From GAS188 sp044445965 (lineage in GTDB: Bacteria; Pseudomonadota; Alphaproteobacteria; Rhizobiales; Beijerinckiaceae), in contig JBIOEJ010000002.1 of assembly GCA_044445965.1 (NCBI GenBank), forward strand, positions 43,903 to 107,902: 64,000 bases of DNA. Direction: 5' to 3'. A program made the position numbers and the translations under genes. The notes beneath the pieces were generated by a model. It saw only the letters and a list, made by a program, of their open reading frames with translations, did no database searches and had not been told where the DNA came from. Position 1 is the stretch's first letter, and every line of letters starts with the position of its first letter. Below, piece by piece: positions 37,977 to 46,140 of this stretch.

Positions 37977-39338
37977 ATGTTCGACAAGATCCTCATCGCC
38001 AATCGCGGCGAGATCGCGCTGCGGGTGCTGCGTGCCTGCAAGGAGCTCGGAATCGCGACGGTCGCGGTGCATTCGACCGCGGATGCCGACGCCATGCATG
38101 TGCGGCTTGCCGACGAGAGCGTCTGCATCGGCCCACCGCCGGCGCGCGACAGCTATCTGAACATCCCCGCGCTTCTCGCCGCTTGCGAGATCACCGGGGC
38201 GGACGCGGTGCATCCGGGCTATGGCTTCCTTGCCGAGAATGCCCGCTTCGCCGATATCCTGGGCGATCATGATATCGGCTTCATCGGACCGAAACCCGAA
38301 CATATCCGGCTGATGGGCGACAAGATCGAGGCGAAGCGCACCGCGGTCAGGCTCGGCATCCCGGTCGTGCCGGGGTCGGAGAGCGGCATCGGCGATGTCG
38401 AGGAAGCCAAGCGAATCGCGGCCTCGATCGGCTATCCGGTTCTGGTCAAGGCGGCGGCGGGCGGCGGCGGGCGCGGCATGAAGGTCGTGCGCGCCGAGGA
38501 CGAGTTGACGGCCGCCTTGCAGACGGCGCGGAGCGAGGCCAAGGCCGCCTTCGGCGATGACGCGATCTATCTCGAGAGATATCTCGAAAAACCACGCCAT
38601 ATCGAGATCCAGGTGTTGGGCGACGGACGCGGCGGCGCCATCTGTCTCGGCGAGCGGGACTGCTCCTTGCAGCGCCGGCATCAGAAGATCTGGGAGGAAG
38701 GCCCCTCGCCGGCGCTCAACGACGCCCAGCGCTCGAAGATCATGGAGACGGTGCGGGCCGCTATGTGCGAGCTGCAATATCTAGGCGCCGGCACCGTCGA
38801 GTTCCTCTACGAGAACGGCTCGTTCTACTTCATCGAGATGAACACCCGCATCCAGGTCGAGCATCCGGTCACCGAGATGATCACCGGCATCGATCTCGTC
38901 AACGAGCAGATTCGCGTTGCCGCCGGGGGCGAGCTGCCGCTCCGGCAGGACGAGGTGCGGCTCATGGGGCACGCCATCGAATGCCGGGTCAACGCCGAGA
39001 ACCCGGTGAGCTTTCGCCCTTCGCCAGGCCGCATCGATTATTATCATCCGCCGGGCGGGCTCGGCGTGCGCGTCGATTCCGCCGTGTATCAGGGCTATTC
39101 CATCCCGCCCCACTATGATTCCCTGATCGGCAAGCTGATCGTGCATGGCCGCACGCGCAATGAGTGCTTCATGCGGCTGCGGCGCGCGCTCGACGAATTC
39201 GTGGTCGCCGGCATCGACACCACCTTGCCGCTGTTCCGCGCCTTGGTGCGCAGTCCTGATATCCAAAACGGCGACTATGACATCCACTGGCTCGAGCACT
39301 TCCTCGAGACCGCCGAGATCCCGGAGGCGGCGGGCTAG
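37977..39338 (+). CDS. accC: Biotin carboxylase subunit of acetyl-CoA carboxylase
   Basis: A 453-residue ATP-grasp biotin carboxylase. It starts FDKILIANRGEIALRVLRAC, has the glycine loop KAAAGGGGRGMKVV, the metal/ATP region EFLYENGSFYFIEMNTRIQV followed by EHPVTE, and the C-terminal domain with RLRRALDEFVVAGIDTTLP. Length is standard. It is the last gene of the aroQ-accB-accC group. Its TAG stop (39336-39338) is part of the left CTAG end of the inverted repeat that follows, so the natural C-terminus may have been set by that element. Confidence 0.96.
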   Translation: MFDKILIANRGEIALRVLRACKELGIATVAVHSTADADAMHVRLADESVCIGPPPARDSYLNIPALLAACEITGADAVHPGYGFLAENARFADILGDHDIGFIGPKPEHIRLMGDKIEAKRTAVRLGIPVVPGSESGIGDVEEAKRIAASIGYPVLVKAAAGGGGRGMKVVRAEDELTAALQTARSEAKAAFGDDAIYLERYLEKPRHIEIQVLGDGRGGAICLGERDCSLQRRHQKIWEEGPSPALNDAQRSKIMETVRAAMCELQYLGAGTVEFLYENGSFYFIEMNTRIQVEHPVTEMITGIDLVNEQIRVAAGGELPLRQDEVRLMGHAIECRVNAENPVSFRPSPGRIDYYHPPGGLGVRVDSAVYQGYSIPPHYDSLIGKLIVHGRTRNECFMRLRRALDEFVVAGIDTTLPLFRALVRSPDIQNGDYDIHWLEHFLETAEIPEAAG

Positions 39339-39411
39339 TGCAGCGAATCCGAAATTCGCATCACATTGGGGCAACGCACCGGGCGAATTTCGGATTCAAA
39401 AGCTGCACTAG
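39335..39411. repeat. CTAGTG-type inverted repeat element 1
   Basis: A 77-nt palindromic element. The outer stem is CTAGTGCAGC (39335-39344) with GCTGCACTAG (39402-39411); a 4-nt AAAA bulge (39398-39401) lies only in the right arm; the inner 15-bp stem is GAATCCGAAATTCGC (39345-39359) with its complement (39383-39397). The left CTAG contains the accC stop. Element 2 begins 13 nt later in opposite orientation with the same design. It could be a miniature mobile element, a REP-like repeat or a terminator between convergent genes. Confidence 0.85.
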
Positions 39412-39424
39412 CAAGTTATTGTTT

Positions 39425-39503
39425 CTAGTGTGGTTTTCGAATTTGAAGTTCCTACCGCGCGCATGCCATCCATGGGATAGGAACTTCAAATTCACCACAC
39501 TAG
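39425..39503. repeat. CTAGTG-type inverted repeat element 2
   Basis: A 79-nt palindromic element. The outer stem is CTAGTGTGGT (39425-39434) with ACCACACTAG (39494-39503); a 4-nt TTTC bulge (39435-39438) lies only in the left arm; the inner 16-bp stem is GAATTTGAAGTTCCTA (39439-39454) with its complement (39478-39493). Relative to element 1 it is inverted, and the two stems differ by C/T and A/G changes made in both arms. The right CTAG supplies the stop codon of the minus-strand gene at 39500-39946. Confidence 0.85.
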
Positions 39504-39946
39504 TTACCGTCATCGCCTGGCGATGCGGGCAATCGCGCCTCGGCGATCGCCTCGATGAGCCGCTTCGTGTTCTCCCGCGGGTCATGGGACGCGTCCTCGA
39601 AGGAGATGTGGCGGATATCGACGCCGGCATGGCACGCCTCGAGCTCGAGGCCGAAGAAGACCGACACCGAAAGATGCCGGAATTCCATATCGAGCATGAT
39701 CCTCGGCGAGCCGCCCCAGTCGACGCTGAGATCGGCGGCCCAACCGAAGGTGAGCGTGCCGGGCTCGAAGAACAGCTCGACCGAGGAATTGACGATGTCC
39801 TCGATATTCGCGAACTGTTCGGTGCGGATATAGGTGATGAAATCGACGAGATCGACGAGCCGCAGCTCGGCCGCGACCTGCTTTACGCCTTCGGCAAGCG
39901 CCTTTTCACGCACCAGGAGATGGTCTTGGCGTTGCTCGATCAACAT
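39500..39946 (-). CDS. Hypothetical protein, last gene of the motA-flhB operon
   Basis: A 148-residue soluble protein of unknown family. It has an N-terminal charged helix (LIEQRQDHLLVREKALAEGV), a mixed middle with VDLVDFITYIRTEQFANIED and FFEPGTLTFGW, and an acidic C-terminus. No signal peptide or membrane helix is seen. It starts 13 bp after flhB in the same direction, so it is probably cotranscribed with the flagellar block and may have a flagellar role, though nothing in the sequence proves it. Its TAG stop lies in the CTAG end of repeat element 2. Confidence 0.65.
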   Translation of the reverse strand: MLIEQRQDHLLVREKALAEGVKQVAAELRLVDLVDFITYIRTEQFANIEDIVNSSVELFFEPGTLTFGWAADLSVDWGGSPRIMLDMEFRHLSVSVFFGLELEACHAGVDIRHISFEDASHDPRENTKRLIEAIAEARLPASPGDDGN

Positions 39947-39959
39947 GGATAGTCGACTT

Positions 39960-41039
39960 TCATCTTGCGGCCATCCTCCCAGCCTTCTTCGCGTAGAGGA
40001 AATGGACCACCTCGGCGACGGCCCGATACAGCTCCGGCGGGATCATCTGATCCACCTCGACACTATCGTACATGGACCTTGCCAGAGCCTTGTCTTCCAC
40101 GATCGGAATCTCGTTCTGCTCGGCGATCTCGCGGATCTTGAGGGCGATCAGGTCCTTGCCCTTGGCGAGGACGAGCGGCGCGCCGCCCTCTTCGCGCACA
40201 TAGCGCAGCGCGATGGCGTAATGGGTCGGGTTGGCGATCACCAATGTGGCGCGCGGCACGGCGGCGATCATGCGCTTGCGCGAGCGATCGAGCGCCAATG
40301 ACCTCAGCTTCGCTCGGATCAGCGGATCACCCTCGGCCTGTTTCAGCTCGTCCTTGAGCTCCTGGCGCGTCATGCGCAGATCGCGTCGCCATTTGAGCCT
40401 CGCCCACAGCATATCGACGGTGACCAGGAGCACCGCCGCGATGGCGACCGCGGCGAGCAGGCGCATCGTCATCGCCAGGATCAGTTCCGGCAGCGCGGTC
40501 GGCTCCGTGAACATGGCGTTCATGAAGCTCGACTGCTCGGACCGCAAGAGAATGAAGATGATGGCGCTGATGCCGGCGAACTTGATCACCGCCTTCAGGA
40601 ATTCCGTCTGGCCTTGCAAGCCGAAGAGGCGGGTCCAGCCTTGGGTGGGCGACAGCCTCGAAAGGTCGGGTTGGATGCGGTCGAAGGCGAGGCGCGGCGC
40701 GTTTTGCGCGAATGAGGCGATGAAGCCGAAGAGGCTGAGCGTCGCCACGAGCGGCAGCAGGAATTTGAACGCCTCGCCCAAGACTGCGCCGAATAGCGAA
40801 GCCGCATCCGCGCTGTCGCGCAGCGACCAGCCGCTCGGATCGTCCATGAGCCGTTGCAGCGTGGTGGCGAGGCGCAAGGCGCCTTCCTTCACCAGGAAGC
40901 CCGTGACGATCAATATGCCGATGATGGAGGAGAAGATCGACGCCTCGCGCGATAGCGGGATGTGGCCCTTCTCGATCGCGTCGTGAAGCTTCTTCTCGGT
41001 CGCCTCTTCGGTCTTGTTGTCGTCGTTCGTCGCAGCCAT
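39960..41039 (-). CDS. flhB: Flagellar type III export switch protein
   Basis: A 359-residue export-gate protein that switches secretion from hook to filament substrates. The N-terminal half has four membrane helices (about 36-55, 85-110, 150-168 and 188-210); the cytoplasmic half carries the autocleavage motif NPTH at 270-273 in VIANPTHYAIALRY. The acidic/Lys-rich start EEATEKKLHDAIEKGHIPLS is the family hallmark. It lies 50 bp after fliG. Both start and function are well supported. Confidence 0.96.
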   Translation of the reverse strand: MAATNDDNKTEEATEKKLHDAIEKGHIPLSREASIFSSIIGILIVTGFLVKEGALRLATTLQRLMDDPSGWSLRDSADAASLFGAVLGEAFKFLLPLVATLSLFGFIASFAQNAPRLAFDRIQPDLSRLSPTQGWTRLFGLQGQTEFLKAVIKFAGISAIIFILLRSEQSSFMNAMFTEPTALPELILAMTMRLLAAVAIAAVLLVTVDMLWARLKWRRDLRMTRQELKDELKQAEGDPLIRAKLRSLALDRSRKRMIAAVPRATLVIANPTHYAIALRYVREEGGAPLVLAKGKDLIALKIREIAEQNEIPIVEDKALARSMYDSVEVDQMIPPELYRAVAEVVHFLYAKKAGRMAAR

Positions 41040-41089
41040 CGCCTAGAGCCGTTTCTGCCCCGATACGGTCAGTGTCAGGTTCGGGCACC

Positions 41090-42124
41090 TCACTGAACGA
41101 GGGCGCTCTCCTCATCGGAGCCGTTGAGCTCGATCAGGCCCTTCTCCGCCATTTCAAGGACGAGATCGGCGATGGCGCGGCGGGCCTTGAGAACATCGCG
41201 CTGCGGGGCGGGCTCGCCGTTGGTGAGCTCGGCCTCGACCATGCGCTTGGCGCGCGAGGCGAGCGACGACAAGACGAGGTCGCGGAACTCCGTCCCGGTT
41301 CCCTTCAAGGCGAGGACGACGCGCTCCGTCGGCACTTGATCGAACAGGGTCATGCGAGCCTTGGGCGACAGGTTGACGATGTCGTCGAAAGTGAACAGCA
41401 GGCCCTTGAGCACCTCGGCCTCCCTCGGGCGCGATTCGGAGAGGCTCTGGAGCACGTCTTCCATCTGGTTGCGCTCCATCTTGTTGATGATGTCAGCCAT
41501 GCGCGCATGGCTGTCGGCATTGGTGTTGCGCGCTACATTCGCCAGAAGGTCCTCGTGCAGCGCCCCTTCGAGAATGCGGATGGTCGGCTCCATCACCGGC
41601 TTGAAGGAGAGCATGCGGCGCATCAGGCCGTTGCGCAGCTCGCGCGGCAGATGGCCCATCACCTTGGCGGCGCAGCTCGGGCTGACTTTCGAGAGGATCA
41701 GGGCGGCGGCTTGCGGGTGTTCCTTCGCCAAGTGGCCCGCAAAGACGCTCTCGGAGACTGCCGACAGCCGTTCCCAGAGCGAATGGTTCGCATTCCCGAG
41801 CACGTCCGACATGATGTCGGCGACCTGTTCGGGCGGAACGACGCCGGACAGCAATTGCTGGGCCTGCCCGGCTGAGCCGACGAGATCGACGCCTGTCGCG
41901 AAATGGCCTGCGAACTCTTCGATCAGAACCTCGAGCGTTGCCGCCGGGACCGCGCCGAGATCGGCGGCGGCGCGTGTGATCTGCCGCAGCTCCACAGGGT
42001 CGAAACGGGCGAGCAATCGCGCCGCGATCGACTTGTCCAGGGTGAGCAGCAGCGCCGCGACCTTGTCTGCTCCCTTGAGCGGCTTCGGACGCGAGCCGCC
42101 TCTCACATTGCCGACCGGGGCCAT
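41090..42124 (-). CDS. fliG: Flagellar motor switch protein FliG
   Basis: A 344-residue C-ring protein that transmits torque from stators to the rotor. The N-terminal domain begins GADKVAALLLTLDKSIAARL, the middle domain has the EHPQ motif (135-138) in KEHPQAAALILSKV, and the C-terminal armadillo domain (about 245-344) contains the charged torque helix region LSSLASRAKRMVEAEL. It lies 14 bp after fliN and 50 bp before flhB. Confidence 0.95.
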   Translation of the reverse strand: MAPVGNVRGGSRPKPLKGADKVAALLLTLDKSIAARLLARFDPVELRQITRAAADLGAVPAATLEVLIEEFAGHFATGVDLVGSAGQAQQLLSGVVPPEQVADIMSDVLGNANHSLWERLSAVSESVFAGHLAKEHPQAAALILSKVSPSCAAKVMGHLPRELRNGLMRRMLSFKPVMEPTIRILEGALHEDLLANVARNTNADSHARMADIINKMERNQMEDVLQSLSESRPREAEVLKGLLFTFDDIVNLSPKARMTLFDQVPTERVVLALKGTGTEFRDLVLSSLASRAKRMVEAELTNGEPAPQRDVLKARRAIADLVLEMAEKGLIELNGSDEESALVQ

Positions 42125-42138
42125 CGTGCCGTGGCCGC

Positions 42139-42501
42139 TCAGCTATTCTGGTCGGAGCCGGTCGGGCCGACGATCTCCGTCAGCGAAACGCCGAAGCGGG
42201 AGTTGTCGTCCTCGACCACCACGACCTCTCCGCGCGCCACGATCCGCCCGTTGACGACGACGTCGACCGGCTCGCCGACGCGGTGATCGAGCGGGATGAC
42301 GGCGCCGCGACCGAGCTTGATGAGGTTGGCGACCGGCATGGTCGCCGAGCCGAGCACCACCTGCACGTCGACCGGGATGCGCAGGATGGCCTCGATATTG
42401 CGTGGGCTGTCCGGCTGGTCCTTGCGGAGGGCATCGGAGGTCCCGGCGGGGTCGGCGGCGTCGGCGACGGCCTTCGCGAAGGGATGATTGTCAAGCGACA
42501 T
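42139..42501 (-). CDS. fliN: Flagellar motor switch protein FliN
   Basis: A 120-residue C-ring protein. The C-terminal SpoA domain (about 38-112) is clear: ILRIPVDVQVVLGSATMPVA and LGRGAVIPLDHRVGEPVDVV, then RGEVVVVEDDNSRFGV. The N-terminal 35 residues are a short variable linker. It is separated by 77 bp from fliM, longer than the other gaps in this operon. The product forms the lower ring with FliM and shapes the rotor's response to CheY. Confidence 0.92.
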   Translation of the reverse strand: MSLDNHPFAKAVADAADPAGTSDALRKDQPDSPRNIEAILRIPVDVQVVLGSATMPVANLIKLGRGAVIPLDHRVGEPVDVVVNGRIVARGEVVVVEDDNSRFGVSLTEIVGPTGSDQNS

Positions 42502-42578
42502 CGCGGCTGCTCTCTTCGGTCGAACTGTGTTGCGGGGCGGGGCGGGCGGACTGGCGCGCCGGCGTTCCCGCGCGGCGA

Positions 42579-43514
42579 TCAGCGAGGCAGCAGGTCATCC
42601 AGGAACTCCTGCTCTTGGTCGACGAAATCCTCGATGCGAACCGTGTACGATCCCTCGCCCTGGCCGAGCTGGCACCAGAACAGCGCCTCGTCATTGCATT
42701 CGAGCTTGACGCGGCTCTTCGGCGTCGCCTGCAGCTTCAGCACGTGGCCGACCTCGAGCGCCGCGATATCGCCCAGCGTGAATTGGCGCTCCTCGATCAT
42801 CGCCTTCAAGGTGACCTCGGTGCGGCGGATCTCGTTCTCGAATTGCTTGCTCCAGCGCGGATCGCGCGCCGACACATCGCTCGAAAGGTCACGGGCCAGG
42901 CTCTGCCGCATCGGATTGAGGGCCGTCTGCGGGATGACGACGAACATCTCCCCGCCACGCCCGAGCGCCTTCAGGCCGATCTTGGCGACCACCGCCAGAT
43001 TCTTCGGGCGGCCGATATTCACGAAGTCCATTCGCGTTTCGATGCGCTCGAATTTGAAGGGCGTATCGGCCACGCTGGCGAACGACGCCTTCAGCGCATT
43101 GACGGCCTGCTCGAAAATTGCCTGGGCGACGCGAAGCTCGAGCGTCGAGAACGGTCTCTCATCCTCGAATTGTGGCTCCTCACCGTCTCCCCCAAACACT
43201 GTCTCGACCGCGGCGAACAGGAATTTGCGGTCGAGCCCGAGCACGATGCGCGAATCCCATTCCGTCGCATGGTAGACGGCCGCGACCACATTGCCGGCAT
43301 AGGATTCGAGGATGTCCCCGATGCGCCCCGTGGCGATCTTGGTCGGCGAGAAAAAAGCGGGTGAGGCCGACATCGGCCTGAAGCTGTCCGAACAAAGGGT
43401 CGCCATGCGATCGATGGCGATCCGCAGCATGGGCAGCCTCTCGATGGAGATGCCCGCCGCATCGAGCAGCCTGTCGATATCGCGCGGCACCGGCGCGGCT
43501 GGAGCCTCTTGCAT
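42579..43514 (-). CDS. fliM: Flagellar motor switch protein FliM
   Basis: A 311-residue C-ring protein. The middle domain (about 40-210; ATLCSDSFRPMSASPAFFSP through VFGGDGEEP) and a C-terminal SpoA-like domain (about 225-300) are present. At the N-terminus, where CheY normally docks on an LSQ.EIDALL-like helix, only VPRDIDRLLDAAG is seen, a weak match. ATG 43514 (MQEAPAAP) is the sensible start; the frame extends upstream into motA. It begins 5 bp after the motA stop. Confidence 0.9.
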   Translation of the reverse strand: MQEAPAAPVPRDIDRLLDAAGISIERLPMLRIAIDRMATLCSDSFRPMSASPAFFSPTKIATGRIGDILESYAGNVVAAVYHATEWDSRIVLGLDRKFLFAAVETVFGGDGEEPQFEDERPFSTLELRVAQAIFEQAVNALKASFASVADTPFKFERIETRMDFVNIGRPKNLAVVAKIGLKALGRGGEMFVVIPQTALNPMRQSLARDLSSDVSARDPRWSKQFENEIRRTEVTLKAMIEERQFTLGDIAALEVGHVLKLQATPKSRVKLECNDEALFWCQLGQGEGSYTVRIEDFVDQEQEFLDDLLPR

Positions 43515-43519
43515 GGCGC

Positions 43520-44413
43520 TCAAGCCGCCTGCGGCAGGGCGTCCGGCGCACCCTTCGCCGTGCCGACCGAGATGGTCTCGGTTTCGACTTCGTCGATGGT
43601 CGGCCGCTCGGCCGCCGGGATGGTCTTGCGGCCGTGCTCGAGCGCGATTTGCGGCATCGCGCCGTTCATGAAGGCGAGCAGCGTCTGCTTGACGATGACG
43701 TAGACCCGGCATTTCTTCTCGCGCGTGATCTTGATCTTGTGGGCGAGCGGGCCGACGAATCCGTAGGACATGAAGATGCCGGCGAAGGTACCCACCAGCG
43801 CCGCGCCGATCAGACCGCCCAGCAACTCGGGAGACTGATCGAGCGCGCCCATCGCGTGGATCACGCCGAGCACAGCGGCCACGATCCCCAGCGCCGGCAG
43901 GCCGTCGGCAACCGTCTGCAAGGCGAGATAGGGCTTCAACTTGTCCTTGGCGATGGTATGGATCTCTTCGTCCATCAGCGCTTCGATCTCGTGCGTCCTG
44001 GCATTGCCGATGATGATCAGCCGGCAGTAATCGCAGATGAAATGCAGCAATTCCTTATTGGCCAGGACCTTCGGAAAGCTCTTGAAGATTTCCGACTCCT
44101 CGGGATTGTCGACATGGGCTTCCGCCTCGTTGCGCGACTTGCCGCGCAGCTCGCGCATCAGCGAGTGCAGCACGCCCAGGACATCGAGATAATCGCGTTG
44201 CTTCAGCGACGTCCCGAGGATCGCCTCGATCGAGGCGCGGCCCGTGTCCATGATCGTCGATGTCGGATTGGCGATGATGAAGGTACCGAGCGCGGAACCG
44301 CCGATGATGACGAGCTCCCAAGGCTGCCAGATGACTTCGAGATGGCCGCCGAGAGCGGCGAAGCCGCCGAACATGCAGCCGATCGCAACGACGAGACCGA
44401 TCACGAAGCCCAA
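43520..44413 (-). CDS. motA: Flagellar motor stator protein MotA
   Basis: A 297-residue inner-membrane stator subunit that, with MotB, conducts protons to drive rotation. It has four membrane helices, starting FVIGLVVAIGCMFGGFAALG, and the proton-path region LPALGIVAAVLGVIHAMGAL and LVGTFAGIFMSYGFVGPLA. The long cytoplasmic loop (about 60-170) interacts with FliG. The open frame continues far upstream as an antisense shadow, but TTG 44413 is supported by a GGAG site 7 bp upstream (44421-44424). motB is not in the window. Confidence 0.93.
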   Translation of the reverse strand: MGFVIGLVVAIGCMFGGFAALGGHLEVIWQPWELVIIGGSALGTFIIANPTSTIMDTGRASIEAILGTSLKQRDYLDVLGVLHSLMRELRGKSRNEAEAHVDNPEESEIFKSFPKVLANKELLHFICDYCRLIIIGNARTHEIEALMDEEIHTIAKDKLKPYLALQTVADGLPALGIVAAVLGVIHAMGALDQSPELLGGLIGAALVGTFAGIFMSYGFVGPLAHKIKITREKKCRVYVIVKQTLLAFMNGAMPQIALEHGRKTIPAAERPTIDEVETETISVGTAKGAPDALPQAA

Positions 44414-44578
44414 GGCCGACCTCCAAAACCCGCCGAAAAAACCGCGCCGCCAATCGGTATGAGCCGAGCCTTGTGCGGGGCTGAAGTGCGCGGCCGCGGG
44501 CGCGAAGGCCGCTCTCCAGGTCAGCCTCGGGCAAGTTCTCTGGCGGAGGTTGCGGCGCCTGGTCGGGAGGACTGCGCC

Positions 44579-45364
44579 ATGCTGAGCACCTATGCGAGCT
44601 TTCAATCGATCAACGGAAACCTCACCACCTCGCTGGCGAGTACGGCGGCCGAGCCGGCGGTCGCGAACCAGACCCAATATTACCTGGCCAATATAGGCAA
44701 GGTGAAAACCATCGATGCGTTCTTGAACAACTACAATTTGTTCTCCTATGCCATGAAGGCCTATGGCCTCGAGGACATGACCTATGCCAAGGGCTTGATG
44801 CGCCAAGTGCTTCAGGGCGGGATTACCGATCCCCACAGCCCGGCGAACACCTTGACCGATCCGCGCTACAAGGCCTTCGCCACGGCCTTCAACTTCGCCG
44901 CCGACGGCGCTGCGACAACGTCTTCCGCCGCTGCCCAGGGCGGCACCGTCAGCCAGTATGTACGCCAGACGCTGGAGGACGATGCCGGCAACCAGAACCA
45001 GGGCGTTCGCCTGGCGCTCTATTTCCAGCGCATGGCTCCCACCATAAAGACCGCCTACAATATTCTTGCCGATCCGGCTCTCTTGAAGGTCGTGCAGACC
45101 GCGCTCGACATCCCGGCGGCGAGCTCCGCGCAGGACATCGCCATCCAGGCCCAGACTATTTCGAGCCAGCTCAATATCGCCGATCTGCAGAATCCGACGA
45201 AGCTGCAGGCCTTCATCCAGCGCTTCACTGCGCTCTACGACCTCGGCAATTCCTCCGCCACATCCTCGCCCGCCAATGCCGCGCTCCTCATCGGGCAAGG
45301 ACTGACCGGCATCAGCACCGATCTCCTGCAGAGCCTGCAAGCTCTCAAGCTCGGGGGCCCTTGA
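44579..45364 (+). CDS. DUF1217 flagellar-locus protein
   Basis: A 261-residue protein of the DUF1217 family, found in alphaproteobacterial flagellar clusters between motA and flgF. The sequence is Ala/Gln/Thr-rich and helical, with NYNLFSYAMKAYGLEDMTYA, LTDPRYKAFATAFNFAADG, and LNIADLQNPTKLQAFIQRFT. No signal peptide is present, like many type III-exported axial proteins. Its biochemical role is not known to me. GGGAGG lies 8 bp before the ATG. It ends 3 bp before flgF and is divergent from motA. Confidence 0.85.
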   Translation: MLSTYASFQSINGNLTTSLASTAAEPAVANQTQYYLANIGKVKTIDAFLNNYNLFSYAMKAYGLEDMTYAKGLMRQVLQGGITDPHSPANTLTDPRYKAFATAFNFAADGAATTSSAAAQGGTVSQYVRQTLEDDAGNQNQGVRLALYFQRMAPTIKTAYNILADPALLKVVQTALDIPAASSAQDIAIQAQTISSQLNIADLQNPTKLQAFIQRFTALYDLGNSSATSSPANAALLIGQGLTGISTDLLQSLQALKLGGP

Positions 45365-45367
45365 GCG

Positions 45368-46093
45368 ATGCAATCGGGCCTCTACGTGTCGCTCTCCGCG
45401 CAGGTCGCGCTGAAGAAGCGGATGGACACCATAGCCAACAACGTCGCCAACATGAACACGGTCGGCTTCCGCGCCGACGAAGTGAAATTCGAGGCTCTCG
45501 TCGAGAAGGCCGGCGGCAACAATGTCGCTTTCAGCTCGACCGGCAGCGACTACGTCTCGCGCCGCAGCGGCGGCATGACGAAGACCGACAATCCCTTGGA
45601 TGTCGCAATCCAGGGCGACGCATGGTTGGCCATCAAGACGCCCGGCGGCACCGCCTATACGCGCGACGGTCGCATGCGCCTGCTGGAGACCGGGACGCTC
45701 GAGAATGTGGAGGGCCATCCGGTGCTCGATGCCGGCGGCACGCCGATCGTCCTCGACCCGGCCGCGGGTACGCCGGCGATCTCCAATGACGGCATGATCA
45801 CGCAGGACGGAAGGCAGGTCGGCGCCATCGGCCTGTTCAAGATCGACGACAAGGCGAAGCTCACGCGCTCGAATTTCGGCGGCCTCGTGCCCGATAGGCC
45901 GGCGACCGCCGTCCTCGACTTCGTGTCGAACGGCATCGTGCAGGGCTTCGTCGAGAACGCCAATGTGAACCCGGTCATGGAGATGACCAAGCTGATCATG
46001 GTCTCGCATGCGTTCGACAGCGTGAGCAGCATGATCCAAGGTTCGGAATCCTCGCTCCAAGACGCCATCAAGACGCTCGGCGGCTCGTCATGA
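45368..46093 (+). CDS. flgF: Flagellar basal-body rod protein FlgF
   Basis: A 241-residue rod protein. The N-terminal rod/hook signature LKKRMDTIANNVANMNTVGF is clear (about residues 15-34), the central FlgEFG domain contains VAIQGDAWLAIKTPGGTAYT, and the C-terminus has the matching helix VEMTKLIM-like motif (MEMTKLIMVSHAFDSVSS). It is exported by the flagellar type III system and forms part of the proximal rod. flgB, flgC and flgG, its usual rod partners, are not in the window. Confidence 0.93.
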   Translation: MQSGLYVSLSAQVALKKRMDTIANNVANMNTVGFRADEVKFEALVEKAGGNNVAFSSTGSDYVSRRSGGMTKTDNPLDVAIQGDAWLAIKTPGGTAYTRDGRMRLLETGTLENVEGHPVLDAGGTPIVLDPAAGTPAISNDGMITQDGRQVGAIGLFKIDDKAKLTRSNFGGLVPDRPATAVLDFVSNGIVQGFVENANVNPVMEMTKLIMVSHAFDSVSSMIQGSESSLQDAIKTLGGSS

Positions 46094-46140
46094 GCGCCCA
46101 TCGTGGCGGCCGAGCCTGAGCGCTGATCGCCGGCCTGTCT

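Noticed and set aside
44531..44548. Possible sigma-54 promoter TGGCGGAGGTTGC before the DUF1217 gene
   Set aside because: Only three bases separate the two halves where five are required, and the -24 element is a poor match.
43520..46060. An 846-residue MotA protein with a long N-terminal extension
   Set aside because: The extension is antisense to DUF1217/flgF and has no family; TTG 44413 has a good ribosome site.
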